Assembly (NCBI GenBank): GCA_024636975.1
Contig: JAGXGA010000037.1
Coordinates: forward strand, 28,017 to 92,016
Reading direction: 5' to 3'
Length of the DNA: 64,000 nucleotides
Origin: Mariniphaga sp.
GTDB taxonomy: Bacteria; Bacteroidota; Bacteroidia; Bacteroidales; Prolixibacteraceae
In this document: piece after piece, positions 15,728-23,661 of the stretch
Position numbering within the stretch: position 1 is the first letter of the stretch
Layout of the letters: each line of letters begins with the position of its first letter
Program-made: the position numbers and the translations under genes
The notes under the pieces: generated by a model
Database searches by the model: none
What the model saw: only the letters and a program-made list of their open reading frames with translations
Told to the model about the DNA's origin: nothing

Positions 15728-16882
15728 ATGAAAATCTATTTACACGAAATAGAAAACTGGACTGATTTCACCTGGGACAATAAAAAAGTGATGATAAAAC
15801 TAGGTGAAGCCAGAAATCAACAAGGCAGGCTTCTTGGTAAAATGGAATCTCTGGGTTTTGATTTGCAAAATGAAGCAGTATTGAACACGCTCACTTTAGA
15901 TGTTGTAAAATCATCTGAAATCGAAGGTGAATTTTTAGAAGTAAAACAAGTACATTCTTCAATTGCCCGAAGACTGGGAATTGATATTGCAGGTGCAGTA
16001 GAATCGGAGCGTCATGTTGAAGGGATAGTTGAAATGATGCTTGACGCTACACAAAGATATAATTTGCCTTTAACTAAAGACAGATTGTTTGGATGGCATG
16101 CAGCGTTGTTCCCATCAGGTTGGAGTAATCTTTATAAAATCACAGTTGCAGACTGGAGAAAAGATACGACTGGTCCTATGCAGATTGTGTCAGGACCTAT
16201 GGGAAAAGAAAAAGTTCACTATCAAGCTCCAGGTTCTGACAGGATAGAACCAGAAATGATTAGATTTTTGGATTGGTTTGAAAGTGAGCAAGAGATAGAT
16301 ATGGTTCTTAAAGCAGCTATTGCTCATTTATGGTTCGTGACAATTCATCCATTCGAGGATGGAAACGGACGAATTACAAGAGCTATTACAGATATGACAT
16401 TGGCACGTTCTGACAAAAGTATCAGGCGGTTCTATAGTATGTCTGCACAAATTAGAGTTGAAAGGAATCAGTATTATGAAAAACTTGAAAAAGCACAAAA
16501 AGGAAATTCAGATATTACAGAATGGATTTTGTGGTTTTTGCAATGCTTAATAAATGCTATTGACTCCACAGAAGAAACTTTATCGAAAATACTTCATAAA
16601 GCAGAATTTTGGAAATTACATTCCACTACAATTCTCAATGACAGACAGCAAAAAATAATAAACAGACTGCTTGATGGATTTGACGGAAAATTGACAACCT
16701 CGAAATGGGGAAAAATTAACAAGTGCTCTCAAGATACGGCTCTTCGGGATATTCAGGATTTGATTAAGAAAGATATCTTACAAAAAGAAGCGAGCGGCGG
16801 CCGAAGCACAAATTATGAATTGAAAGAAATGCCAGGTGGTAACAAATACTACTCTGAGCGGCGCTCAGGTGCCCAGCAATGA
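15728..16882 (+). CDS. Fic-domain protein with DUF4172 N-terminus
   Basis: 384 residues. The N-terminal DUF4172 domain (residues 1-80) contains the inhibitory motif KSSEIEGE. The Fic core HPFEDGNGRITRAITD is at about 210, with catalytic His and the DGNGR loop intact. A helix-turn-helix-like segment follows at about 305-360 (TSKWGKINKCSQDTALRDIQ). The last ~17 codons (GNKYYSERRSGAQQ) are encoded by the left arm of a recombination element (16831 onward), so the natural C-terminus depends on the site that closes the cassette. Substrate unknown. Confidence 0.87.
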   Translation: MKIYLHEIENWTDFTWDNKKVMIKLGEARNQQGRLLGKMESLGFDLQNEAVLNTLTLDVVKSSEIEGEFLEVKQVHSSIARRLGIDIAGAVESERHVEGIVEMMLDATQRYNLPLTKDRLFGWHAALFPSGWSNLYKITVADWRKDTTGPMQIVSGPMGKEKVHYQAPGSDRIEPEMIRFLDWFESEQEIDMVLKAAIAHLWFVTIHPFEDGNGRITRAITDMTLARSDKSIRRFYSMSAQIRVERNQYYEKLEKAQKGNSDITEWILWFLQCLINAIDSTEETLSKILHKAEFWKLHSTTILNDRQQKIINRLLDGFDGKLTTSKWGKINKCSQDTALRDIQDLIKKDILQKEASGGRSTNYELKEMPGGNKYYSERRSGAQQ

Positions 16883-17000
16883 GTTCCCAAACCTGTCGAA
16901 TTCGACACCTTTAGAAAACAAGCCGGATTAAACAGTTCAATTTGACACCGGGAAAGTGGATGAAACAACTGATGCAATCGGGTTATTTTTATGAAAGCAA
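16831..17000 (+). repeat. attC-like element 9, left arm overlaps fic
   Basis: GCCAGGTGGTAAC (16831-16843) is the reverse complement of the cassette start GTTACCGCCGGGC at 15495 with two mismatches. It is followed by ACTCTGAGCGGCGC as in the other family B elements. The remainder to 17000 lacks a clear right arm and may be eroded. No other gene is seen in it. Confidence 0.55.
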
Positions 17001-17516
17001 TTGAAAAAAGTATTGCTCCTTCTTAATTCCGGGACAAAAATTGACACTATAGAAATTCTTATTCGGAATTTAACTTATTTAATCCCGTTAGGATTTTTAA
17101 TGTTGACATTCTATAATTATTTCAGGCACTATAGATTAAAGGTTTTGCAAAATGCCATTTTTATTATTTTTATTATGGAAGTTATTTTAAGGAGCACATT
17201 CTTTACCAACCTATTTGAATGGGCTTGGACAAGAGCTTTTTTACTGAGCACAAGCACTATTTGGATTGCCGCAACAATTATTTTAGTTGTCGTTCTGTTT
17301 AAAAACAAATCGAAGGTTTACCCGGGAATACTTTCGATTAGGAAATACGCAATAAGTAGTCTGCTTATTTATGTTTTCTCAACGACTTATTCCTTTTATA
17401 TAAAACCTGTTGAACCATTAAACACAATGCTGTTAGTCGGATTGACTTCTGCAATTCCATTTATTTTTACTATTGATTTTGCAGTAAAGCTTAATTTGAA
17501 AGAACAAAAACCATAA
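17001..17516 (+). CDS. small membrane protein, four to five TM helices
   Basis: 171 residues from a TTG start; the start is uncertain because the nearest upstream ATG is out of frame. Hydrophobic segments lie at about 27-45, 52-72, 78-100, 115-133 and 140-160. Charged loops are short and there is no recognised family. The DNA is AT-rich like the cassettes around it. A broken upstream start is possible, as the neighbouring genes are damaged. Confidence 0.5.
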   Translation: MKKVLLLLNSGTKIDTIEILIRNLTYLIPLGFLMLTFYNYFRHYRLKVLQNAIFIIFIMEVILRSTFFTNLFEWAWTRAFLLSTSTIWIAATIILVVVLFKNKSKVYPGILSIRKYAISSLLIYVFSTTYSFYIKPVEPLNTMLLVGLTSAIPFIFTIDFAVKLNLKEQKP

Positions 17517-17547
17517 TGAACTCTGATTGAAACAAGATAATGATTAA

Positions 17548-17682
17548 ATACCAAACTCAATTCCACTAATAAATGAATACGCAGATGACCTTTATTCACC
17601 TAATTTAATGATTTTCTCATCAAACAGGTCAGGAGAAAATGGAGGCTTTGATCTATATGCAGTTGAATGCGAAGCATATTAA
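17548..17682 (+). pseudogene. beta-propeller (PD40-like) fragment
   Basis: A 44-codon open stretch without a start codon reads PLINEYADDLYSPNLMIFSS and NRSGENGGFDLYAVE. SPNLMIFSSNR-GGFDLY is the signature of a TolB/PD40-type propeller blade. It is bounded by stops on both sides. It is a gene scrap, probably left by a cassette deletion. Confidence 0.5.
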
Positions 17683-17711
17683 AACCTGACAATTAAGGAA
17701 ACAAAAGAAAT

Positions 17712-18164
17712 ATGATGAAAATAGAGAAGATTACCGATAATAAGAAACAGTTCCTTGACTTATTGTTGTTGGCAGACGAGCAGGAAAATATGATTGACAA
17801 GTATTTGCCGTATGGAGACCTGTTTGCTTTATATGACGATGATTTGAAAAGTGTTTGCGTTGTAGTGCCGGTAAATAGTGAAACCTGCGAGTTGAAAAAC
17901 ATAGCGACATACGGGAAATATCAAGGCAAAGGGTACGGCAGGGCATTGATAAATTTCATTTTTGAGTTCTACAAAAACGACTACAAAACAATGCTTGTCG
18001 GGACAGGCTAAACGCCGGCAATCTTGTCGTTTTATGATAGTTGTGGATTTGTAAAGTCATATCGGGTAAAGAATTTTTTCACTGACAACAATGATCATCC
18101 TATTTTCGAGGGAGACATACAACTTGTTGATATGATATATCTTAAAAAGGATTTATGGGACTAG
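17712..18164 (+). pseudogene. GNAT-family N-acetyltransferase, in-frame stop
   Basis: The frame reads a GNAT protein with the acetyl-CoA loop [12 protein letters not shown] at about residue 75. It continues to MLVGTG, where TAA at 18009-18011 interrupts it. The same frame resumes as [17 protein letters not shown] sequence ([10 protein letters not shown], then [15 protein letters not shown]) and ends at TAG 18162-18164, making 150 codons, the normal family length. GNAT relatives have Asn where the stop is (GTGN), so a small substitution explains it. The N-terminal 99 residues alone lack the last strand of the fold and are probably inactive. Confidence 0.85.
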
Positions 18165-18233
18165 TAGGAATGGATAATGGTAATCAATATATCTTTCACT
18201 ATTTTTATGGGCTAAATCAAAAGTATTTGTATT

Positions 18234-19022
18234 ATGAAAACTAAAATTATCAATTGGCATTCATTCCTTTTTATTTCTGCAGTCGTAATTTTTTTTACCG
18301 TACTTTCATGTTCACAGCAAAAGGTTGGAATTAATGCAAAACCACCCGCCGGCTCTGAACTGCTATTTGACGGTTCACGCGAAATGCTGGATGAAAAATG
18401 GACGTACTGGGAAGGGCCACGTTTTTCTGCTGAATTGCCAATCAGTTGGGAGATTGTTGAAGATCCCGTGGATGATGGCACAGCAGTTAGTGCTAATGAT
18501 CCTGCAGCAGAAGGAGGGAAATACGGAACTGCCGATATTGTAACCAAAGAAAAATACCGTGATTTCAGGCTGCATGTAGAATTTTTGATTTCAAACCCCG
18601 GCGGCAACAGCGGTGTTTATTTACAAAACCGTTATGAAATTCAGATTCTCGACGGTGATTCAACGAAACACGGAATGGGCGCGGTGATAAACGAAACCGA
18701 ATCACCGTACCACGCATACAATGGACCGGGGAACTGGAATGCATACGACATTCAGTTCAGAGCTGCCCGGTTTGAAAACGGGGAACGAACAGAGAAAGCG
18801 ATGGTTACCCTGTATTTTAACGGGGAGAAGGTGCATGTTAACGTACCGATTAATCAGGTTTGGGGTGGCCCAAATTCCGGGATTGATGGTGGAAACGACG
18901 GGGGAAAAGGTATTACAGACAGCCCCGGAGGAATTAAACTTCAGGCAGAAGGCCACGAAGTTTTGTACCGGAATATCTGGATTAAGGAATTAAACCTGGA
19001 AGAACCGGATACCGACTTTTAA
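18234..19022 (+). CDS. DUF1080 lipoprotein (3-keto-disaccharide hydrolase-like)
   Basis: 262 residues. The lipoprotein signal ends in VLSC (Cys about 24). The DUF1080 concanavalin-like domain covers 40-255, with YRDFRLHVEFLISNPGGNSG, VYLQNRYEIQILD, GNWNAYDIQF and GGIKLQAEGHEVLYRNIWI. It resembles the exported protein at 351-1337 in family but not in detail. Likely anchored in the outer membrane or periplasm and acting on modified sugars. Its GC content is visibly higher than that of the cassette genes around it, so it may be a host gene or a distinct cassette. It is followed at once by an attC-like arm. Confidence 0.85.
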   Translation: MKTKIINWHSFLFISAVVIFFTVLSCSQQKVGINAKPPAGSELLFDGSREMLDEKWTYWEGPRFSAELPISWEIVEDPVDDGTAVSANDPAAEGGKYGTADIVTKEKYRDFRLHVEFLISNPGGNSGVYLQNRYEIQILDGDSTKHGMGAVINETESPYHAYNGPGNWNAYDIQFRAARFENGERTEKAMVTLYFNGEKVHVNVPINQVWGGPNSGIDGGNDGGKGITDSPGGIKLQAEGHEVLYRNIWIKELNLEEPDTDF

Positions 19023-19094
19023 CGAACCCGGAGCTTTTTGCCGGCCCGGTTGTTTTCATCGGGGGATGAAAACTTAGCCGCCACCACTCTCAGG
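19021..19094 (+). repeat. attC-like arm (family C), copy 1
   Basis: CGAACCCGGAGCTTTTTGCC, GGTTGTTTTCATCGGGGGA and AAAACTTAGCC recur at 54133-54205 as CGAACTCGGAGCTTTTTCGC, GGTTGTTTTCGTCGGGGGA and AAAACGTAGCC. It ends at GTTATAACGCA (19094-19104), the start of the HigBA cassette. The sharing ties this distal part of array 1 to the 54-kb island. Confidence 0.65.
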
Positions 19095-19132
19095 TTATAA
19101 CGCAATTGGAGTCGTGCAAATTTACAAACAGT

Positions 19133-19153
19133 AGTTCTGATATTATCCGAACT
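19133..19153 (+). promoter_or_regulatory. palindromic HigA operator
   Basis: AGTTC-n-GATA-n-TATC-n-GAACT is a 21-bp palindrome with mismatches only at three positions. It lies just before the -7 box TATCTTTG (19160-19167) and 41 bases ahead of the toxin start. Bound antitoxin would block the promoter, as in known higBA systems. Confidence 0.65.
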
Positions 19154-19193
19154 ATTTATTATCTTTGCCATAAGTTGATTAAAACAAATTGAT

Positions 19194-19535
19194 TTGAGAA
19201 TAATCAATAAACACATTCTGGGTAAACTTATTCGGAAAAATAGGGGAAACTCAAAATTGGTGAAAGCTGTCCAACAGTTAATTTCCGATATTGAGGATAA
19301 TAATTGGAAAAATCCGCTAGATATAACCGGAAGCAGAACAGATGCAGATTGTGTTTATGGTGGGGAGTTTTATTTCTTCAACATCAATATACATCGTACC
19401 TTGATAATGATTGAATTTGAAGAAAATGGAGAAGCAACGATTGTTTGGGCTGGTAGTCATGATGATTACGAACTGACTTTTAAAAACAATCGGAATGTAA
19501 TAAAAAAATGGCTGAGAGATAATAACTGGATTTAA
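19194..19535 (+). CDS. higB: HigB-family toxin
   Basis: 113 residues from a TTG start (RIINKHILGKLIRKN), matching the usual family N-terminus; no nearer ATG fits. Motifs NWKNPLDI, YFFNINIHRTLIMIEFEEN and IVWAGSHDDYEL identify the HigB_toxin (RelE-like) family. These enzymes cleave mRNA on ribosomes. The antitoxin gene follows 8 bases later. Toxin-first order is typical for higBA. The pair occupies a cassette starting at 19095. Confidence 0.85.
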   Translation: MRIINKHILGKLIRKNRGNSKLVKAVQQLISDIEDNNWKNPLDITGSRTDADCVYGGEFYFFNINIHRTLIMIEFEENGEATIVWAGSHDDYELTFKNNRNVIKKWLRDNNWI

Positions 19536-19543
19536 AAAATGTA

Positions 19544-20098
19544 ATGATGAAAGACATTTTTAATATAAAAGAGGTTGAAAATATCAAGAGATTAGAGAAT
19601 GAGTATGATTTAGAAAAGGCATCCATACTTGAACGAAAGTTACGTTTAATGATAGATGAGAATCCTGATTTAAAACATATAAGAAAAAAGCTTCGTGATT
19701 TGATAAAAGAGTACGAGGATAGAGAATGGTCTGATTTTGATAAAATCACCGATTCACAAGTATTGGAGTCTGATAAAGCAGAGGAGATTGTGAATTATGA
19801 ACAAAAATTTATTAAAAAGCGAAAGGATACAATAAGAAAAAAACTTAATGAATATGACATGAACCAGCAAGATTTGGGATTAATCTTAGGTCACCCAAAA
19901 TCGTATATGAGCGAATTGATAAATGGGGTATCCCAGTTTACATTAAAAGATTTGGTAATTATTCATAGGTTATTAGGGATAAAACTGAATATTTTGGTTC
20001 CTACTTTTCTTCAACCTGAGACAAGGGATAAAGTTAGAGAATCGATTAAAAAATTGAATAAGCCAAAACTCGGTTTGAGAAAAACTGAATTGGTATAA
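19544..20098 (+). CDS. higA: HigA-family antitoxin with XRE helix-turn-helix
   Basis: 184 residues. The N-terminal half is a charged helical toxin-binding region. The C-terminal HTH at about 105-160 reads MNQQDLGLILGHPKSYMSEL, then INGVSQFTLKDLVIIHRLLG. It neutralises HigB and probably represses from the palindrome at 19133-19153. Starts at 19544 or 19547 are equivalent. Its end is followed by the core TGCGCATAAC at 20106-20115, which matches the cassette start GTTATAACGCA with a small gap. Confidence 0.85.
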   Translation: MMKDIFNIKEVENIKRLENEYDLEKASILERKLRLMIDENPDLKHIRKKLRDLIKEYEDREWSDFDKITDSQVLESDKAEEIVNYEQKFIKKRKDTIRKKLNEYDMNQQDLGLILGHPKSYMSELINGVSQFTLKDLVIIHRLLGIKLNILVPTFLQPETRDKVRESIKKLNKPKLGLRKTELV

Positions 20099-20102
20099 TA
20101 TC

Positions 20103-20150
20103 AACTGCGCATAACACTTCGCATCCTATCTGCAAGATAAATAACTGCAT
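20103..20150 (+). other. terminal attC-like core of array 1
   Basis: AACTGCGCATAAC is the approximate reverse complement of the HigBA cassette start. It is followed within 40 bases by CCGTTAGTC. Only a short, poorly paired region separates the cores, so the element is either degenerate or truncated by the minus-strand gene that begins here. It is the last array-like signal before the glycan region. Confidence 0.4.
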
Positions 20151-20153
20151 CCG

Positions 20154-21806
20154 TTAGTCAGTAATCACTTTGGTATCCTTAAACATGAATTGATTTTCAC
20201 TAAGCCTTAAATCTTTTCCACTTGCAGTGGTCACATTTTTGAGAATGACCTCCTTTGTTTTGACATACGGATATTTTTCAACATAGTTCTCATTGGTCAT
20301 CTGTGGATTGAAATTTCCAAAGATGGCCGGTCCATGGTAGTTATCCGGATGGTTGGAGTCGTCGATATGAAGTTTTTCGATGATAATCCGTTCCGGCATA
20401 TAGCTGGTGTAACCGAAGTCGTGCTGCCCTGAATACGAACCTCCAATGAGACTGGCACTGACTGGTTTTCCCCCTGCGGGTATGAATATACAGTTGCGGA
20501 TGATAAATTCTCCCTGCCAGGTGCTGCCGTAATCGGAACGCAGGTTAATCAGAGTTCTGCCGTTGATTGTTGAGTTTTCCACGAGAAAGGTGCCGCTGCC
20601 GATTGCATTGATTCCCATATGCCCCAGGGTCGAATTGCGTATGGTGGCATTGGCAACGCCCATATGGGCATCGAAGCGGGAAAAAGTACAGTTGTCATAT
20701 AAAAGGTTCTTGCAGTAGTTTGACCCCAAAATTCCCCAGTACTTGCTGTCGTTGATATCATTGGTCTGACTGCAGTCTATGAACGATACATTAAGGGCCC
20801 GGTTGACGGAGAGGTCGTAGCTGCCCATTGAAACCGGTACTCCCGCCGAGCCAATGGTCCGGTAGGTTTTATGCCCGGTAAGGAGGGTATTTTTAACAGT
20901 TACATAGGCACAGTCGCCAATATTTATAAAGCCGCCATAAGGTGCGCCCTGATCTCCTTCACCTGTGATTCGGTGTTCCAGCCCGTCCACAAGGACATTG
21001 GAGCGCCTGATGCCAATTCCGCGGCTGTAGTAGGTGTATTTCGATTCGGCCTGATTGGCAATTGTTGTAAACCGGCCTCCTGTGATGGTCAGTTCTGTTT
21101 CGTCAATGGGAAGGGCAGAGATGTCGGTTATCTGGTTGAAGTCCCAGACGATTGGTGCGTTCATATCCACATTGCCCTCTTTGTCAACGATGAAGATGTC
21201 AGTCTGCGGTTTTCCATCATTTTGGTTCGGTCCATAACGGATGTAATGCCTGACCTGGGAATTGGTGACGGTGACAAGACAGGTGCCGGGCAGAGAGATG
21301 TCGATTTTTTCCTGATTCTTTTTAAGCGAAGAAATCTTCTCAGGTTTAAATGATTGCAGACTGGAACCGACCAGGAAAACGTGTGCATTATGGTTTTCCA
21401 CGTCGGTATCGTCAATGATAAAGGCAGCCGTACCGAAATCGGTATCGGTTTGTATGACTGCCGTACAGTTTTTGCCGCCAATGTAGTAGGTAGCCCCTTC
21501 GATGGCTTTTACGGGAAGATCGTTACGATTGGCGAAAGCATGGGTCGCAGCGATGGCAATGATATCATCGGTTTTGCCATCCCCCCTGGCTCCAAAGTCA
21601 CTGTAGCGGACCTGCCCATTGGCTTTAATCCTATGAACATCGTTTGGAGTTACATTTATAAGTAGTTCCCCATTTTCATTTATCCGTACCTGGGTTTTAT
21701 TCTTATCCGATGTAATAACTACATTGTCAAATAGACTTTTATTCTGCTCCTGAGCTATGGAAAAGATACCGGTTAACAGAAAGAAAAATAAGAAATTATA
21801 TTTCAT
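20154..21806 (-). CDS. secreted parallel beta-helix protein (pectate-lyase superfamily)
   Basis: 550 residues. The signal peptide covers 1-18 (FLFFFLLTGIFSIAQ). A pectate-lyase-superfamily start motif VRYSDFGARGDGKTDDI is at about 65. Repeated beta-helix coils follow to the end, with ladders such as VENSTINGRTLINLRSDYG. Such proteins are polysaccharide lyases, GH28-like hydrolases or epimerases; no catalytic set was identified. It is encoded 20 bases downstream of the pyruvyl-transferase-family gene and probably co-transcribed with it. Confidence 0.75.
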   Translation of the reverse strand: MKYNFLFFFLLTGIFSIAQEQNKSLFDNVVITSDKNKTQVRINENGELLINVTPNDVHRIKANGQVRYSDFGARGDGKTDDIIAIAATHAFANRNDLPVKAIEGATYYIGGKNCTAVIQTDTDFGTAAFIIDDTDVENHNAHVFLVGSSLQSFKPEKISSLKKNQEKIDISLPGTCLVTVTNSQVRHYIRYGPNQNDGKPQTDIFIVDKEGNVDMNAPIVWDFNQITDISALPIDETELTITGGRFTTIANQAESKYTYYSRGIGIRRSNVLVDGLEHRITGEGDQGAPYGGFINIGDCAYVTVKNTLLTGHKTYRTIGSAGVPVSMGSYDLSVNRALNVSFIDCSQTNDINDSKYWGILGSNYCKNLLYDNCTFSRFDAHMGVANATIRNSTLGHMGINAIGSGTFLVENSTINGRTLINLRSDYGSTWQGEFIIRNCIFIPAGGKPVSASLIGGSYSGQHDFGYTSYMPERIIIEKLHIDDSNHPDNYHGPAIFGNFNPQMTNENYVEKYPYVKTKEVILKNVTTASGKDLRLSENQFMFKDTKVITD

Positions 21807-21826
21807 CTGAATTTGATTTATGAGTG

Positions 21827-23125
21827 TTAGGTATTAATATAAGCATTCATCCTGTTTACCCGGTCTGAATAAATCTGGTCTACTTTATCCATACCTGCCT
21901 GGAGTTTTGATTCTGCAGCTGCATAATTGTCCCATATTTCACGCAGACGGCCGGTAATTTGATCCCCTGTGGTTTCTTCAATTTCAAAAACCCAGTCTTC
22001 AAAATTCAGGTCATAGTACATTTGTCCTTTTATGGTGTCTTCGGGCTGGCGTAAATATAGAAATGGTGTTCCGTTGGCTGCAGCTATAATAGGAGAATGA
22101 CATTCAAAGCTTATGACTGAATGGGCTTTTGAATAAACTGAGGCAGCTTCGTCAGGAAGCCAGTACCCACGTTTTAGCACAAATGGTTTTACATCTTCCG
22201 GCAGCGGATCGATGAGCAATTCATCCATAATATCAACCTGATAGGTCATCTCCGGACAAACGAGAACTTTATTTCCGGTTTCACGCACCCAGGCAATCAT
22301 TGCTTCCCGCATTTTCGCGTGATCCCATTCCTTACACCGTTCATTCAGGGCTTCTACCTCTTTTATTCGCTGATCACTCCATCCTGCATTATTTGGATTG
22401 AACTTATAGTAAGGTGTTACGCGCAGGCGGGGGATGACACAAATAAATTTCTTAGCCTCCAAAAGGTTTGAAGCCATAAATTGACCGGCTTTTTTGTCAT
22501 CGTGAATATTCAGGAAGAAAGTGGCATCAGGAGCAAACCCGACATGTTCACCCTCAATACCTGCCTTTTTAAGGTGTTCTATGGAATGGGTTTCACGTGT
22601 GAAAATAAATGCTGCCTTTTTTAATAATTCCCTATGGTATTCGTTCGGACTCTGCAATGTTACACCAAAAACACCGTAAGGTTTGCCTGTGTATTTCATC
22701 CATGCATCCACATGATCGGCTGCAACAAGCAAAGGCCCGGAGCCGTGAAGCAGGATGTCACTCTCATCGAATACTTTCAGTAAATCAGGATTGGTAACTT
22801 TCTTTTGTTCATCTACATTTCCGTAAAGTACGCGTACCTTTGGGAAGTTTGTGCTGTATATTTCTGATACGGTCGCGTTATAACCGCTTTTTTTCCATAG
22901 AATTATTTTTGCTTCCGGAAGAAAAGTTTCAAGTACATGTAATAATCCGGGGGTATGGGCAATGTCTCCAATATTTACATCCTGCCATCCTGAAACAAGC
23001 AAGATCGTAGGGTTCTTTTTTGATGTCCAGGACATAAGCAATTGAGAAAGTGCAAGCCCGGTTGCCATCATCCCTGTATGCTTTAGCCACTGCCGGCGGT
23101 TTAACTGGTATCCTATTTTTGTCAT
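21827..23125 (-). CDS. polysaccharide pyruvyl transferase family protein, Tat-type signal
   Basis: 432 residues. The N-terminus NRRQWLKHTGMMATGLAL is a twin-arginine signal. The body matches the PF04230 fold: LLVSGWQDVNIGDIAHTPGL, VFGVTLQSPNEYHRE, FIFTRETHSIEHLKKAGIEG, and VISFECHSPIIAAANGTPF. Classical members add pyruvyl ketals to sugars in the cytoplasm. An exported member in a glycan locus may have another role, so the substrate is open. A shredded paralogue lies at 42440-42740. It is followed by the beta-helix gene. Confidence 0.75.
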   Translation of the reverse strand: MTKIGYQLNRRQWLKHTGMMATGLALSQLLMSWTSKKNPTILLVSGWQDVNIGDIAHTPGLLHVLETFLPEAKIILWKKSGYNATVSEIYSTNFPKVRVLYGNVDEQKKVTNPDLLKVFDESDILLHGSGPLLVAADHVDAWMKYTGKPYGVFGVTLQSPNEYHRELLKKAAFIFTRETHSIEHLKKAGIEGEHVGFAPDATFFLNIHDDKKAGQFMASNLLEAKKFICVIPRLRVTPYYKFNPNNAGWSDQRIKEVEALNERCKEWDHAKMREAMIAWVRETGNKVLVCPEMTYQVDIMDELLIDPLPEDVKPFVLKRGYWLPDEAASVYSKAHSVISFECHSPIIAAANGTPFLYLRQPEDTIKGQMYYDLNFEDWVFEIEETTGDQITGRLREIWDNYAAAESKLQAGMDKVDQIYSDRVNRMNAYINT

Positions 23126-23243
23126 TGTACTGTATTTAGCTTAATCGTACCCAAAATATTCATTTTTTTCTGAACTTAATCAACTGGTACTGATCTTTTC
23201 TGATAACGTTACGCGCAGATTCATTTTCATTTTAAATTTAAAT

Positions 23244-23447
23244 ACTGAAAGGTTACGGAAACTCCCTAATTCTGCACGGCTCATTTCTGCTGGTTTTCGA
23301 TCCTTTGATCCAGTAATATGGGGAATTCACTGAAACCACCGGTTGCAATTCCTGGACAATGTTAATCTTTTGTTTAAGCACATAAACAATTATACTGAGA
23401 TAGTATTTGCTCTGACATTTTAAAAGTGCTGCAACTTTTTACTTTTA
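23244..23447 (+). pseudogene. 3' remnant of a DUF6992-type gene
   Basis: About 200 bases match the 3' end of the intact gene at 51001-51618 (51446-51640). Shared blocks are CTGAAAGGTTACGG, TTTCTGCTGGTTTTCGAT, TATGGGGAATTCA/TGTGGGGAATTCA, CACCGGTTGCAATTC and GCAACTTTTTACTT. Frameshifts and stops break the frame. No start or signal sequence remains. Confidence 0.85.
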
Positions 23448-23484
23448 CTTTTGTTTATTTTCTGTATCATAAAATATAAACATT

Positions 23485-23571
23485 ATGAGTGATTATGTAA
23501 TTGTAGGAGCTTCGTCGGGAGTTGGATTAGAAATAATGAGGAAAGAAATACCAGTTCCGATTAAAGGCTGA
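23485..23571 (+). pseudogene. SDR N-terminal scrap
   Basis: A 28-codon frame reads SDYVIVGASSGVGLEIMRKE. The GASSGVG motif is the NAD(P)-binding loop of short-chain dehydrogenases. It stops at TGA 23569-23571 with no continuation in any frame seen. It is a fragment left by deletion. Confidence 0.6.
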
Positions 23572-23661
23572 CCACATGATTACTATTTTGCATTTCTTAT
23601 CTTCAACAAAAAGGAAGAAACTTTTTAGATTGAAAAAAAGAATTTAAATAAAAACAAAATT

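Larger units (their letters stand above)
4227..20150 (+). mobile_element. integron-like gene-cassette array 1
   Basis: A tyrosine recombinase followed by about 15 kb of small plus-strand genes, each separated by a palindromic element. Cassette starts match the reverse complement of the left end of the palindrome that closes the same cassette: GTTAGGCAAC with GTTGCCTAAC, GTTACCTGC with GCAGGTAAC, GTTACCAAC with GTTGGTAAC, GTTACCA with TGGTAAC, GTTACAAAC with GTTTGTAAT (one mismatch), ATTGCCA with TGGCAAT, and GTTACCGCCGGGC with GCCAGGTGGTAAC (two mismatches). This is what G^TTRRRY-type recombination of circular cassettes would produce. Cargo is rich in toxin-antitoxin, Fic and exported proteins, typical of sedentary arrays. 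The distal part (16.9-20.1 kb) is less regular, and the end point is a judgement. Confidence 0.75.
23126..23661. other. remnant-rich intergenic region
   Basis: This gap separates divergent genes and holds two gene scraps (a DUF6992 3' end and an SDR N-terminus, listed separately). The first ~100 bases are the promoter side of the pyruvyl-transferase gene; the same sequence (CCCAAAATATTCATTTTTT, TGATCTTTT) recurs at 42690-42740 next to the shredded paralogue. Confidence 0.6.
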
